Shown: positions 26,301 through 41,300 of the stretch, piece after piece | Numbering within the stretch: position 1 is the first letter of the stretch | Layout: each line of letters starts with the position of its first letter | DNA from: Apus apus | Lineage: Eukaryota > Chordata > Aves > Apodiformes > Apodidae | NCBI RefSeq assembly: GCF_020740795.1 | Contig: NC_067289.1 | Location: forward strand, 18,806,608-18,870,607 | DNA length: 64,000 nt | Direction of reading: 5' to 3' | Program-made: the position numbers and the translations under genes | The notes under the pieces: model-generated | The model's database searches: none | The model's input: only the letters and a program-made list of their open reading frames with translations | Told to the model about the DNA's origin: nothing

Positions 26301-29300
26301 TTGCCAGTAATTGAGGTCTAGGAGGAGCTTTTCTGTTTCTGATAAGGCTCCACCTCTCTGGGGAAGCAGAAGACTGCAAAAGTAAGGACCCACTGTCCAA
26401 GCTCTGAAGTTCACAGTACTGTGGCCTCCATAATAGGTATCACAAGCAGCAATTCAAGCAGAAGGGGAAGGATCCAAAGAACCAAAGTGGTCTTGACCAG
26501 ACAGAGAAAAAGCATCAACAGCATCCCATACAGTTTAGCTTCCTCCTGATCATACAGCTTTCTTTAAAATTTATCTACCTCTTCCTTGCCTCAAAGATTC
26601 TGGCCAAGCAACACTGAACTTTTATCTGTATGCAGAACATTCACGATGGGAGACTCTCAGCCCCTGGCTACAATGTCAAGGATGCTGGATCACTTCTCCC
26701 ACACATCTCAGCCTAAAATTGTCTGCCCGTGCATTCAGCCACTAGGGCCTGTCTGCTTGACAACTTCAGCTGAAAAGAGGAAAAAAGAGTAGACAAGGCT
26801 ACCCAGGTGCCAAAGGCCTCATCACATGGAATACTTTGGTTGCCTGGCTTTTTTAGAAGCAGCTATCACTTCTAGGAAGGAGAGGCCTGGATGTGTCCAA
26901 AGGCATTTTTACTTAGGAGGCATCTGGTATTTATAATCATTGCTGTGCACTACTGTAAGAGGCTGGTGACAGTCATAACCTTTCCACAAGTTTCAGCATG
27001 ACATCATTCACGTTAAAGAGATGGAAACTACAATACACGAAATGTTCTGCTGCATTTAGCTTGTCCGGTTCTTCTTAATGAACAGTAGTATGTGATTTAC
27101 TGGTAGTACTACGTCAAAGAAGGATCTGATGCCACCTTGATAACATGGAAGTGTTTACAGTTTTCAAAAAAGGACATAAAACTTCAGAGATACTGAAGAA
27201 TACAGAAGTTTGTTCTACCCTCAGCAATATCATCATCATCTGACTCCTGGATCATAACCAGGTTCTACTCCTGACTTGCATGCAGCATAATTCAAGACCG
27301 CAGCTTCCTGAAAATGCACATAATCAAGGATTTCTAAATCTGTAACACAAGAGACTTGGGTGTTACTGCACCTGTAGAGTGGTGACAAGGGACAAAAAAC
27401 CTCAAGAAATTTTCTGACAGGACTCTGGTGACAGTGGCACCCTTGTCACTACTCTTGTCTCTCCTGAATGGATCACTGTTCTGGTCCAAAGATCAGCTAT
27501 ATCAAGGCACTTGAGAGAGTTAAAAGTACATCAGTTACACAGTAACACAAATGGAGTTAACTTGGAGCAAACCAGCATTATTTTGCCACAGCCAGCATAA
27601 ACTGCAAAAAAACAGCGTTAAAAGCAGCAGATACACACTTTAACACATTTGGCAAGGTCCCTGGAGCAACACACACTTGAACTAGAAAGCAGAAGGGGGA
27701 GAACCAACAGGAACAGTATATGCAGCCTATAGTGAAAAAAAATCTGATCAAGTAAAATAGCAGCAGAAGATTCTTTTCTCAGGTTGAGCGAGAGGTACAA
27801 CACAACCACAGAACTTGTCCACCAGGACATGGACTGGCTAGGACAGAACACATCTCATGGAGGTCACCACCGCAACGAAGTGTTGTATTGCAATACACAT
27901 AGCACAGTGTGAAGATGCATATAAACACTCAGCTATTTCCAGTCCTCAGTTCTGGGTACAGCTCTCTCCACTCTAAAAGCAGACAGAGTGAAAATGCTCA
28001 TCAGATTCATACCAAGTTCCTCCCTTACCTCTCCATAGATTCTGAAAGTACCAGTATCCTCCTCAAGTTCAATGGCAGTAACTCCTGGAACCTTTCTGGC
28101 TTGTTGTATGTTACTGCCATGTGTTCCTATAGCAAGTCCCATTAAATCTTCTCTGACTACAAATTCCTCATGAAATGCTGCAGCAAGCTGCTTTGTGCAC
28201 TGAAAGGGAAACAAAGCAAGATTCATCCACATGCACTCAATGTAATGCACAGTTACACGTAATACACAGTTTCAAGCAACAAGAACTACAAGCTGTGGCT
28301 TACTTCTAAGTGTTTTGTAGCTTCTTCATTTCTTGACATAAGCATCAGTTTGGTACGAATGCTGCGCAAGTGCATGTCACTCAGTATATTCACTCTCTTC
28401 ACTGTTGCTTCACTGGCAGACTACAAAAGAGAAGGAAGACGTATTTAACTCTTTAAGCAAATCCACATTTAAAGGATAAATCGGGAACCTATTTAAACTA
28501 AATCATAAACATGATCTAAATTTCCAGTACTTGCATGGATGTTATTCTTCCTTAAAACACAGAATGACAAATTCAGCACCAATCTGCAAACCAACCATTT
28601 TCTGTTCTCACTCACAGCGTATTTTACACTAAAGATTTCGCTGCTGGATGTACACAGAAACTATTTCACCCTGATGCTCTCCAGATAAATAAGTATCATT
28701 CTAATATGTAATAACTTGTCACTCACTGTCTGAATGACAGAGCTAAGGAAATAAGAAGGCAAAACAATTCTGGACAGTGAGGTTCCAGTGGATAATACAA
28801 AGGAAGACTAGTGAAGAGAAATTAATGCTGGGAAGAGATCATGTAATAAGAGAAAACTGTGACTGAAGCATCTAAGTGAACAATTCCTTAATGGTTATAC
28901 TGAAGAGGTGAAGTTCTTCATGTGGAAACCCAGCTGTAGGTCAAATTGCACAATGTAATAAAGTACAGGGGAAATCTACTGCTCCAGAGCACAAGTGAGC
29001 TAGTTAGCTTTGATCCATGTGCACACATCAGTGAAATGGCACTCAGCTGTGGATGACAAAAATCCTCACAACAAGAAGACTGAAAGCTGCTCCTAAATTT
29101 AGGCTGAATGCAGTGAAACACTTGTAGCCCCCCTTAAAAAGGCCTACATCCGAAGATTAAATTAAAGCACATCTAGTTACATTACATCTCTCAATTTACC
29201 TAGCTTGACCATTTTCCATACAAATATATAGCTGACTGTATGCTTCCCATAAATAATATATTGAAAATTCATGCAACGTTTACATAGAAATAATCACTTA

Positions 29301-32300
29301 CCAGTATTATTAGTTGAGCAGTTTCAGCATGATAAAAAATTCGACATGCTCCCACAGCTTTCTTGAAATCTTTATGTGCATTTTCATTAGCACACCTAAG
29401 GAGGCAAAATTATTATTATTTCAAGAAGCTGCATCAAAGCAGAACCTTTGATATCATGATCAGAAACCCAAGAATGTGTCAACAGTTTATAGCAAGTGTT
29501 GAGAAACTGGAAAATCCCCATTCTACCTAACATGGTGCCAGAGCTTATTTCTCCTGAAGCTGCCATTTCAAAACCTGCTTTCTGTGCTCACCCCCAAAGC
29601 TCAGCAGGGCTCCAGTTTCTGAAGCAGCTGCTGCAGCCATAACCACCCTTAAGGTTCTTCATGGACATGTAAATTGGCCTCTAAAATATAGCCCAAATAG
29701 GGTTCCCCCCCCTTCAAATACAGAAAATGCGTTCAAGTGCGCAGAGCTACTCACGCATCTCTCAGATCTTCAGGAACATCCACGGTGCACTTGAAAAAAG
29801 TGTTCTTTTTGACAGTTTTGTTTTGATTCACAGGTCGGAGTCGTTCGTAAGTGACAATTTCATTGTAAGTGGCATCACAAGCAGCATATTCAATGACATA
29901 AAACTGTGGAAGAAATGGATTTGTTTGAAATGGTAACTTCAATAAGGCACAACAAAGACATAGTAACATTACCAGTATTACCAAGAACATACAAACTATG
30001 AATATATAAACTAAAAAGTGTATCTGAGTGGATATGTTACAGTTCTACAAAAATGAGGGTAGACATACTTCAGTACCCATCTGACGCCTCAGCGAAGTGA
30101 GGGCACATCATCAGCATAATTTCAGTCCCACACAAAAGCATATTTGTTTTTTCTCATGCCCATCTCTCTTCAGGTACCTGCTTCAGACCACTTTAAAGTT
30201 CCAAAATGCAAAATCATTACAGGAGGTCTAATTCGAGAAAATACCTAACAGGGAAGCAAACCTAACTCGTTCTTTACAGAAATATCTGCTCTGCAACAGT
30301 TTAACAAACAAAAAAGGCAAATCCACTGATTCAATGGGCAAACTACCTGTGAATCACGGAGGATCAAAAGGAAAATAAAAATGCAATATTTTTGATACAT
30401 ACTATCCCAAATTTATGAAGGCCACAGAAATAAGAAGATTTAGCAGCTACTAATAATCCTCTCCTACACTTCCATCCAACATGTTCAAGTATAAAGAAGC
30501 TTGTGTGGATAGTATCTGCAAAGCCTGGCTTGGTGTTAGGGATGCAGCCTTCCACCTGCTTGCAATTTGGCAGCAGAGCAGTACTTTCTTTTCTTCCTCC
30601 CTCAAAACTAGTATCTGTTTTTGCCAACATACACAATTTCCTCAAGTATTACAAAAAAGTAAATCACTAAGGTTGCGACATACTGTTCCACACACTATTT
30701 TCCAAGTTTTAAGTCCTAATCATATAAAGCTGCTCTGAAACAAGCTAAGTGATAATAATGAAAACTAAACACTAACCAGACAACTAAACTTAAAAGAATT
30801 ACCTTGATATGCTTACAAGAAATAAATTAACTCCTATAGTTTAAGATAATTCTGGTTATCTGAACAATCACACAGCTATCACTAGATACATGACTTGTTT
30901 GTGTATTTCAAATTTACTTTGACAAAAAAAAAAACAGGAATATGCAACCATGTTATAGTCTGTACAAAGGAGAGAGGGTTTTTTTGGGGACAACAATTCT
31001 ATAAAACAACTACTTTGACAATGCTGCACAAAGTCACCAGCCATCTGAGGATGAATAATCCTATTTTTTCCCCCCGGACAAAAACATTAGAAAATTAGGA
31101 ATTGGATAAAATTGAATTTAAATTCAGAATTTTTAACTACTTTAAAAAAAATAAGCAGCATAGCAAGCTGACAGTAAACTTCCAAATTTCTTTGACATAC
31201 AGAAGAAGCCGAATAACCTCAAATGACAAGCTATCCTTTAACTCAGTTTATCTCCTTCTCTCTCAGTTTCTTCGCAAGCTGTTCATCCACAAGGATCAAC
31301 TAACAGAATCTTCATTTGGTAACTGTTTACCCCCACCTTGCTCTTACAGAGCTCAACAGCAATTACTATTTGTTGACAGTTTTTAAACAGTATCATAAAT
31401 TTGAGGTTTTTTTCTCAACCCCGTTTCTTTTTGTTTTAGTACAAAGGACCCTTCTACAAAGCTGAATTCTCTTGCTGTCATTTCACAAAATGAAGTTCTA
31501 ATGAGTGTATCAGACTGCCATAGCTCTACATACTTAAGTCTCTGAATCTATGTGTTACTTTGTAGCTGCAACTCTTTTAACAGTCAACATATGTTTGACA
31601 TATGTCAAAATACTGAAATATGTAAAAGCAAACCAACCAGTGTCTTTCCACTACACTCAGAAGAAAGACATACACAAAAAAGAACCCAGTGCAACATGCA
31701 TGGGTAACTACAGCACGCTGGTTTTAAGGCATTTAAATGGACTTCAACCACAGATGAAGTGTACTGCCTTGCTTAATTTTTAGCAAATAGTTTAATTCAG
31801 AAAGTAGGTCTGTTAGAAGTCCTGTTCTTTTGTGTGTATACAGCTCTCCAAGCAACTAAATGACTAATAATGAGAGTTACTGCCCAGCTATAAAAACACA
31901 ACACTCAGCTGTGTAACAGAGCATGCATCGTTCCAAAGTGATCTCAACAATTCTGTTTTGTCATGTTTTGTGTTCGTAGTACTTTATTCACAGATTTTTC
32001 ATCACAAAGACCTTTCATATTTACTGTATTTAATATAACAATGTGAAATCAGTAGGTTTTTTAGTAATTTACCTCCCCTTTCATCATTCGAACTTTTGCC
32101 AGCCACCAGCCACAGGGTTCTTGGTCATTTGCTCTAGAATAAACCTGAAAGTGAGAATAGTAAGAAACACTGAAAGCACATACAGACCTATCAAGAAAGA
32201 ACAACCTAACTTTCCTAATTTTCATTAAAATTGAACAGTATTCTACAAGAAAGTAATTTTTGTATAAATTGAGGAACAGGCTTCTTGCACAAATTTTTGT

Positions 32301-35300
32301 TGTTTTGCACTACAGGGGCTGTGAACAGATTCTCTGCATACATTTCTGACAATTCAATATAAATTGCTAAATGAAGATAGAACCTTGGCTTAATGCTTAT
32401 TCAGGGGAAATTCCTCACTAAATTCAAGCACTGTCTTCACACTGAAAGTTCACACAGAGAAGTAACTCCACAATTAAGATTTTTGTTTTGTCTTTGGCTT
32501 ACCTGATATTCCTAAGACTACCGAAATGAAGCAGAAGTTAAACTAATTACTAAATACACTACAATGAGCTGGGAACAGAACATGCCTCTTTTAATTTCCT
32601 AGCTTAATACATCACTTCTAAATAAGTTTTTCTCTGTAAAACAGTACAACTCATACAATTTCTTACCAGACTGTACCACGTATTTTAACTAGTTTAAAAC
32701 TCTTGTTATTTTAAGATTGTTATTACATCTCCATATGAAAACATTTCCAACAGCTGCATTCCAGATTAAAAAAAAAAAACTACACAGTTTTGTTTCTTAT
32801 TCTGAAACATTTTCAGCTATTTTAAGTTTCAGAGAAAGTTCCATTGGTGTTTCTGTGAAAAATATAAAATTTCAGTTTCACTGAAAGCAAAAAAATCAAT
32901 TCCTGGAGACATTCACCATTTTAAATCTTCCCTTTGGTGGTGTAATTACAATCATCACTGCTGCCTTGAGTGGACAGTGATGTATCAGGACGTATACACA
33001 CACATAACTGATAGTCCATTCATCGGGACAGTTCATTACGACACACTCACCTCCACTTCATCTCCTTCACCAATTTCTTTCTTGATATCAGGGGGTGGTG
33101 GTAATCTGACTTCATTAAAGGGTACCTGGCGCTCTGGTTGCCAACTGAAAGTTGAAAAGACATTACATATTATTTCTAGAATTTTCCTTTTGTTTTCTTG
33201 ATTTTGTTTTTAGAACTCTTGAGTTTAGTTAAAACTCACTATTTCTATTTTCATATAATCAAGTCTGTTTCTTCACTGCTAGCAAGCAAACCTTACAAGC
33301 AAAAGAACAAAATAATCCTGTCAAGACAAAAATAGTTATCTGGGAACACATCTAATGACAAAACAATTTTTACATTAACTGACAAATATAACTTGATTGT
33401 TTTCACTAAATGTCTTTCGTAAAACCCCAGCAAAAAGATTATTACACAATGTACTTACATTTCTGCAGTTATACAGATATAAGCTCATTTTTGCAGTCCA
33501 CCACTTCTTCACCTCATACTTAACACTTGAACTGCTCACAATTGATTTTTTAAGTGTTCCCAGAAAATCTGACTCTGATCATTAACAGAACTTATTTCTA
33601 CCCACAATCTTGTTAACACTTCCTATTAAGTGTTCAGGTCAAAACATACTTCTATATCTGCGTATCAATACAAGTTGCTACCAGGCATATAAAATTAAAT
33701 GTTTACCTTCTTGTACAGAAAGACTAGTTATTTTATCTTAGCTGGATCTACAAAACATTTTACTTGTAGAAGTGTATCTTTTGGGTGCATTTTACTAAGA
33801 CTACTGGAGCAGTTTGCATCCTGTGTTGTCTTGAAATTCCTTTTCTTTCTACTCCAAAAGTTACATAACACTATCAGCTGTTTCTCACTTGTTTTAGTCA
33901 GAAACCCAACTGAAGACCCTATATACAGGCTGAAATAAAACCAGGGGAAAAACCACAACCAAAAATCTTATTAAGTTAGACTATCTGAAGGACTTGTTTT
34001 TTTGCTTACTTCTAAAACACGCAGAAAGAGAAGCCTATGTTGGTATAACAAGTCTCAATACTAAGAGCTGAGGGCACTTTGCAACTTTCTGCCTGACGAA
34101 TACGTTACTGGATTTATCTGGAAACAGAGCTTATGCTCAAGCACCTCATGTAATGAAGACAGAAGGTACCCATATGGTTTTGCACTAGCCATTACTATAC
34201 ACTTGAACTACAGTGAAGCCTTGGAAATCAAGAAAAACACATGAAGATTATGCCTAGCTTTTGTTGAAGTCGGAAGGCATTTTGATTCAACAATTTACTT
34301 AAATGCCATTCTGTTTGGCAGATAGGGTGAAGGGGGCTAGCAAAACATCACCTGCAACCCAATTGTCCTTGTTGCAACTGTAAGAGTCATTAAACTTAGG
34401 TTCTGGACTTTTCCTTCCCCTCCTCACCTTTGTGAAGTTATTACCCTCACAGATGCAAAGGCAAATATTAAGGCTATTTCCTACACCACAGGACATATAA
34501 AACTTAACTTCTGTTTAGAAACACTGTGAGCATAACAAACACAACTGAACAACAGAACCAAAAATCTTGCAAACTCAAATGAGCTGCTGAAGTCTTCTTG
34601 AGAATTTCAGCTGTGCCTTGTAGTTAAAAGGATCTAGCAAATGGAAGCTTACAGAAAGTTATCAACTGTCCATAATGAGATGCTATGATTAGAGACGCCT
34701 TGTATCTTCAATAAAATCCACCTGAAGCTGCATTAGGCTAATTTTGGTTCTGTCTCTAATCATCACAACCAGTTCCATCAACTAGAAGCGGACAGGCCGA
34801 TTATGACTTACCCCTATCAGCTGCAACATGTTTTGGTATTTTTTATTAAAATATCTGAAAACCACACAGAAGACTCAGTTCCCAGAATATGAGCAAAGTT
34901 TTGATGGCAAAAAGTCCAAAACTGACTCATAATCATTGAAAGGATTATCCCAAATGCCTGGCACAAATTACAGAAAAGGGAGGTGCATGCTTACAATGGA
35001 GAAGTCTTTCCTTCAATGTGGCTGTTTCAAACACCAGTGACTCCATATGGAACTGCACCTCAAGATCCAATTTTCTGTCTTATAGAGTAATAAGTTTCCA
35101 GCTCCTGAAGCTTCTGTGTTCATTCTCTGCCTCCTTATCTCCAAAAAAAAGTTTCTTAAAAGACTCAAAGATATCTGCCCAGAGATTAACTATTGCTACA
35201 GCCACAAAATCTTCATTAGCATTCTCTGCTAGTATATCAACTTTGGGAACCTTACAATAGCTGTAGATAAGACTGGTTAATAATAGCAGGAACTACAACC

Positions 35301-38300
35301 TGACAATTCAGACTCCCTTTAGTGGAGTAGATGTGTTTACTTTGTTAGTACTGATGACTATCACAACAGAATGATGTATTCAGGACAGGACACTCTTGCC
35401 AATTTTGGTTCTACTAAAGCCCTTATGAATTTAACTCCCTCAAAAGGGTAATAATTTACCAGATTTACATCACAGAATAATTTGACTAGAACTGCATACA
35501 CACTTCCAGCTAATATCTGTTTTTTGTCAACAAAACACTTGACATATATTGTAGCCCATCCTTTTTGAAACGCTGCTGCTGCTGCCAGATTTTCTGTAAA
35601 ACACATGGATACTAAACACTGGAGATGTGTTTGCCAACAATTAGACTCCTGCTGGGGACCACAGGCACTTCCTCTAGCTCGCTTGGCTTCTGAAACGAAA
35701 GTGTAAGATAGGAGGCTCTTTGCCTTCAAAGCATAAACAAAAGTAATATGGACGTTTAATACAAAACTAAGGCTGTCACACCTCCTCAGATCATGGACAG
35801 GATGAAGGACCCAATTTGGTTTTTCTGTTTGTTGGGTTTTGGGGTGGGGGTATGAAAACCCAGGAGACAGTAACAACTTCCATAACTTTCTCAGTAAGTG
35901 GTAGTTATGGTTGCCACTTCATCTTCTAACTATTTGTCATAAAAGAAGGGCTATAAAACACAAGCTGCCAAGTAAAAAACACTGGACTTTGCAGGGTAAA
36001 CCCTAAGATTACTTCTTTCTGCCTCCTAGAATTTATTTTTATACACTTGTATATATGTATACACACATACATCTACACATATATGTAGGATACACATACA
36101 CACTCTAGGATTACATATACAGGACTACAAAATACCATTTATAAAGACACTTACACACTCTCTAGTATTACCTTTATTAGCCAGAACTCTTTATTATAGA
36201 AAGGCTCAAAGACTAATCTACAGGTTGGTGCTCGAAGAGTTTAGTAACAATTTGCACATCAAAAGCTGACAGAGTTTTAGGATTTCCACCTAGCTACTGC
36301 AAGGGAAATAGGGAAGAGGATGAAGCTCCCAGAATATCTTAAATTAGCCTTGGAATCTCCCAAGTAATCCAAGGTGTTATCAGTCTGAAGGCTGAACAAG
36401 TATTCATTTGAACTTTATCATCCCATAGATTACCTCTGACTCGCCACTACAAGTCCCTAGTAGCACTGCTGTGTTTAGGTACTAAATGAAAAGGGCCTCA
36501 TGGATAACTTCCTGCAGATTTGCACTTTTTTCACTTTAAAAAATAGGGTCTTTAGACTGGATATGTACACATATTTATTTCCTTAATAGTTAAAAAGGAA
36601 AATCAATCACTGTCAGGAAACTTCTATTTCTTTCTGGTTGAGAACACTGGTCACTCCTCAGTTTAGACATACAGAGACTTGCTTATTTCATAGAAGTACT
36701 TTGGTATTTTCCATCTTTTTCTGCTTTAGTGTAAGAGTATCAGGACACTGATTATTATTTTAATTAAATTTGGCTGTCACATCTACAAACGATACTAAAG
36801 ATGCCAAAAACATGTAATAGACTAACTGATGAGCTGAATTCTGATCCAGCATTCAAGAAAGTAGTTCATGGAGACTAAACAGAATAGTAAGACTGTACTT
36901 CTAGAACTAAACCTTTCCAATGAAATCTTCCTCTTAATGTCAAAACAAACAAACAGAAAACAACACCAAAACGACAAAACTAATAATATTTTGAATGTTA
37001 GGTTGTATTATTTTTTTAAGAAAATACTTACTTGTTTTCAAATACAACTGTGAGCGAGTCCTCATGAACATCTTTGATAAATCCCTAAAATAAAAATATT
37101 TTTGTTATAAGAAGGCATATGCATCAAAGTAAGGCAGCCATTTCAATACAGCCTGGAATTAAGCCAAACAGACCACTACTACTATTACGGTTCCAATTTA
37201 GGAAGTTCCATGACATGATCCCACTGTTCACATGAGGTTAATGATATTCTTAGTTGGCTATTCCAAGAAGTACCATACACACAGATTGTTTCAAATGACT
37301 GCTCAGATCAGACCAACACGTTTACAACTGAAAACTATCAGACATGATTTATTGTTTTATCTATAGGTGTGCAAAACTGTTTGACAGGAAAAATGTGAGA
37401 GAACCAGACCCAGACCAATTAGTATAATTCACACTACAATGTCAAATAGCTGTGCCAAGCATGGTTTGCTTTAAAGGTGTTCTTCTCAACCCAAAACTGA
37501 ATGCCAAACAATTGTCCTTCAGAAGGTATGACAGCATATTTGGGTAAAATTTGGCAACACAAGCTTCCATAGAGCCAGTTCTGGTATTGCCTTTCAAGTA
37601 TGAAATTGTGGACTGTATGAGGCCAAATACCTGTAGGACCTCACAGGAAAACAGCAACATTTTTTTGTGTCACATTGTTATGATCTCAGAAACAACTGAG
37701 GAGAAATCTTACTTCTTTTTCTTTCTTTTGAAAAACAAAGGGCTTCTTTAGGGGGCACTGATTATGTCAAAGACCTAGAGACAAAGAATGACCTGACAGA
37801 TACAATTGTACTCAAGTATCCATGCAGAAATTGAGTTCCTACATCTCTTGGTTAAGGCAGGCAGGCACATTGCAAAAAATGCAGGTAAGGGGACAAAATC
37901 TTTCAAACTACTCCTGCATTTGCTAGCGTCCAGTATTTGCCCAAGTACAGGAGGTCAAGGAGGAGCCCCTAGTTTTAAAGGAGTAAGAACTGCATAGCTA
38001 TGTTAAGAGAAGTTCCAGGAAATCTGCTGAATGGCTTATATCCACTTAAGAAACTGCCAACTGGGGAGGATGAAGAACTTACCAACTGAGCAAGGAGCAA
38101 CTCGCCCACAGAGGTATTATGTGTCAGCTCAGGGAGAAACAAATTTTGACACAGGAGATCCCTCAACAAAATGACAGTGAAGGAGCCCATACTGACAATT
38201 GGCTGCAAAGGTCCTACATAAACACATCTCCTTTTACCTGAATTAATATTTGGGCAACGATGTGAAGGCACTTGCTCAAAACCTGCTTTTCGGCTCCCTG

Positions 38301-41300
38301 AGCTCTACTCAAAACCAGCCAGCAACACAGAATACTGGCTCTGGCAGAAAGCACACTGGTACACCTGAACAAAGCAGGTCACCAGATACCAAAGAAATCA
38401 CCTCGTTGAACCACCTACTGTGTTCCTTATAAAATAAATGCTTGCAAAGGCCATCCTGCCACTGCAAGGGAAGGAAGGCAATTCTCCATCTTTGAAAGGT
38501 AAGCAACTGAAACAGCTGACAATACAATATACTCATAACTAGGGATTTTCCCTTTCAATGAAGGTTCTGGATAGATGAACTGAACAGGAACATTGAAGTT
38601 ATGTCTGTTTAAAGATGCAAAGATCTCACAAAATGTTACTTCTTGAAATACGTATTGGCTAAGAACAGAGTTAAAGCAAAACTTCTACTAAATTTATGGT
38701 ACAATGTCCCCTTTAAACACATCCCACCCAACATGGGGACGAATTAACATGGTGTGAAGTGCAGGAAACAGACGTTGTTCTACTGCAATTAATTCAAACT
38801 CTATCCAGGCACAAAACACCCAAGTTGTAGCACTGTGCACCAAGTTCATGCAGTCCAACATTCTGCCAAATGACATCTTATGAACAGAAAGAGCTTCCAT
38901 TCCCTACTATGGACAGCCATTTATCTGCATTCCAAGAGTCTGTGATTTAGTATTGCTCCTGCTACGTTATGCTGCTTTATTTCATAGCTGAACTTTACCT
39001 CTTCTTTATGTTATTGGATCCTCTTACACTATTCAACATGGGGGAAGGGGATTATTTAATTTCTAAAATCAGCCTATAGTAGCTAATTTTTTTTTCTGCA
39101 AATCTGAATACAATTATCCGTCATTTGTTAAAAAATAGAACTGCAGAATGAAGAGAGATTAAAATACCTGAAAAACATTCAAAACGTAATGCTTTTCAGA
39201 GTTTATAAAATCCCAAATACACTGACTAGCTGTAGTTTTATTTAGTAAGGCAAAAGAAGTGGAAAAAGGAATCTTAAGTGCATTTGACTTTCCAGGAATT
39301 CAATTAGTCTTTTACCAGGTAAAGTCTGGCTTTCTGTGTAACACTACAAACAGGTTTAATATTCACAACTGATTTCCAAGCTAGCATCCTGCTAAAGAAT
39401 GGGCAAGCTGAAGTGAAACAATAATACAGAGATATGACTAGCAGCAGACTAACAGCTGACACTGCACAAATGTCAGCTGCATAAACAGAAACACTGAACA
39501 CTTTTTCATAAAATTGAAAGTACAAATTCCAACACAGCATCTGTACATTTTACAGCACCATGTGGATACCACAAACTACTCCAAACAAGGAAGTCTTTCA
39601 GTTCAAAGTGTGTGCACTGCTCTTCCCATAAGACAACATAATGCAGACTCATGGCCAGCAGACATGTATGCAGTAACTTGCTTGACACTATCTGAACAGC
39701 ATTTTCAGTTGGCATTCTCGAGCTTTTTCACTCCACAGTATTTACACATGGGAAACACTCAAGATCAAATATAACATTTATCAGGCATGCACTTCAGATC
39801 ACAAATGGACATATATAAAACATTAAATAGAATTACATAATTGTTTGAATAATTATACTGTTGTGAGGCTTGAAAAAAGTCTGATCAGAGTCTAATTAAT
39901 TGTATAAACACAAAATGTGAAGGAGGAACATAAAAGTAAAAAAATTCCAAGCATAATTCTTCCTACTATTATCAATTTCTCTGCAGCTGTGGAGAAGAAA
40001 TCCCATTTACAGTAACCGAAGCACAGCAGTCTGTGAGGTATTATAGATAGACTGTATGGTTCATTTAGAATACCATTAGAAACAATCAGAATTTAATATA
40101 GGTTTTAAATACAGTTTTGCAATAATTATTCCACCACTGCCAAAAAAGATGGCAGAAGTACTATCAAAACATCTGTTGAAAGTAAGAATTCCTGCACGTT
40201 TCTTTCCTCCCTACAACGCTGACCTTTGCTATAAGCATTATCAGCTGTCACTTACAACTCCAAGATAAAAATAGATAAATGGATTTCATGCATGTCAGGA
40301 TGAGATTTAGTGTAATTTTTGAAGAAATAGTCCAAGAGCCTAGAGGGTATTTTTAAAAAAATGTTTTACAAAAACCACTAATATATTCTGCAATAAGAGG
40401 CAGAATTTTTTACACTGAAAGTTACGTTACATGCTATAAATTCATAAGGATTTCTTCAGAAAGGACATTATGAACATAAAACAGGAAAGAAAATATCCTG
40501 ATTTTCAACTAGGAATTTTGAAGGAGTTATTTATCAGTGAGGTAACCTATACAAATAGTTTTATAGCCTAAGCTTGCAACAGTCATGTCTAATAAATTGA
40601 GTAATGATGCACCATCTTAACTTCTGCTTAAATGAACAAGGTACACCATTACTGAAATTTAATTTAGCAATGTCGCCCAAGATAGACAACAGCAATATCT
40701 AAGTTTGAAATGTTCTATGTTCCTTACACATCGCTCTGTGTATCCTCATTTCAAACAGAGGTGATGAGGCAGAGTTGAAAAGAGAATGCTAAACACATAA
40801 TCAGTAATGATGAATTATATTCAGCAAGTAAGTTTAAACGTAACATATGTGTGTGTTTTACACCACATACAAAACTGTGGAGGGCAGGCAGGGAAGAAAA
40901 ACTGATGTGACCTCATCTTGCCAGATCTCCAATTTGGACTGTCCAGATATTAGTGTCAGTCATGCAGTCCTCGCTATGAGCTGGCTCCCTGGAGGCCCAT
41001 GTATGCCCTGCTTGCTGCAGCCCAGCTCCCAAGGCCAGCAGGAGACTATACTGTACTACAGGCTATTAATGTCATGCTGGCTCCCCAGGCACTTGGGTAC
41101 AGACCTGTCTCTGCCACTCACTTGGCAGAGTCAGGCTTTCAACACTAGCACCTGGAAAACCAGGAGTAATATCACTAGCTCTCTTGCCTAGGTTTGACAT
41201 CAGATATCCAGCAAATCTAACATAGGGCCATCCCATATTAGGAACGAATAACAGGACAGGAAACTATCAACAGATCATTTGCTGCAAAAATCACTACAGT

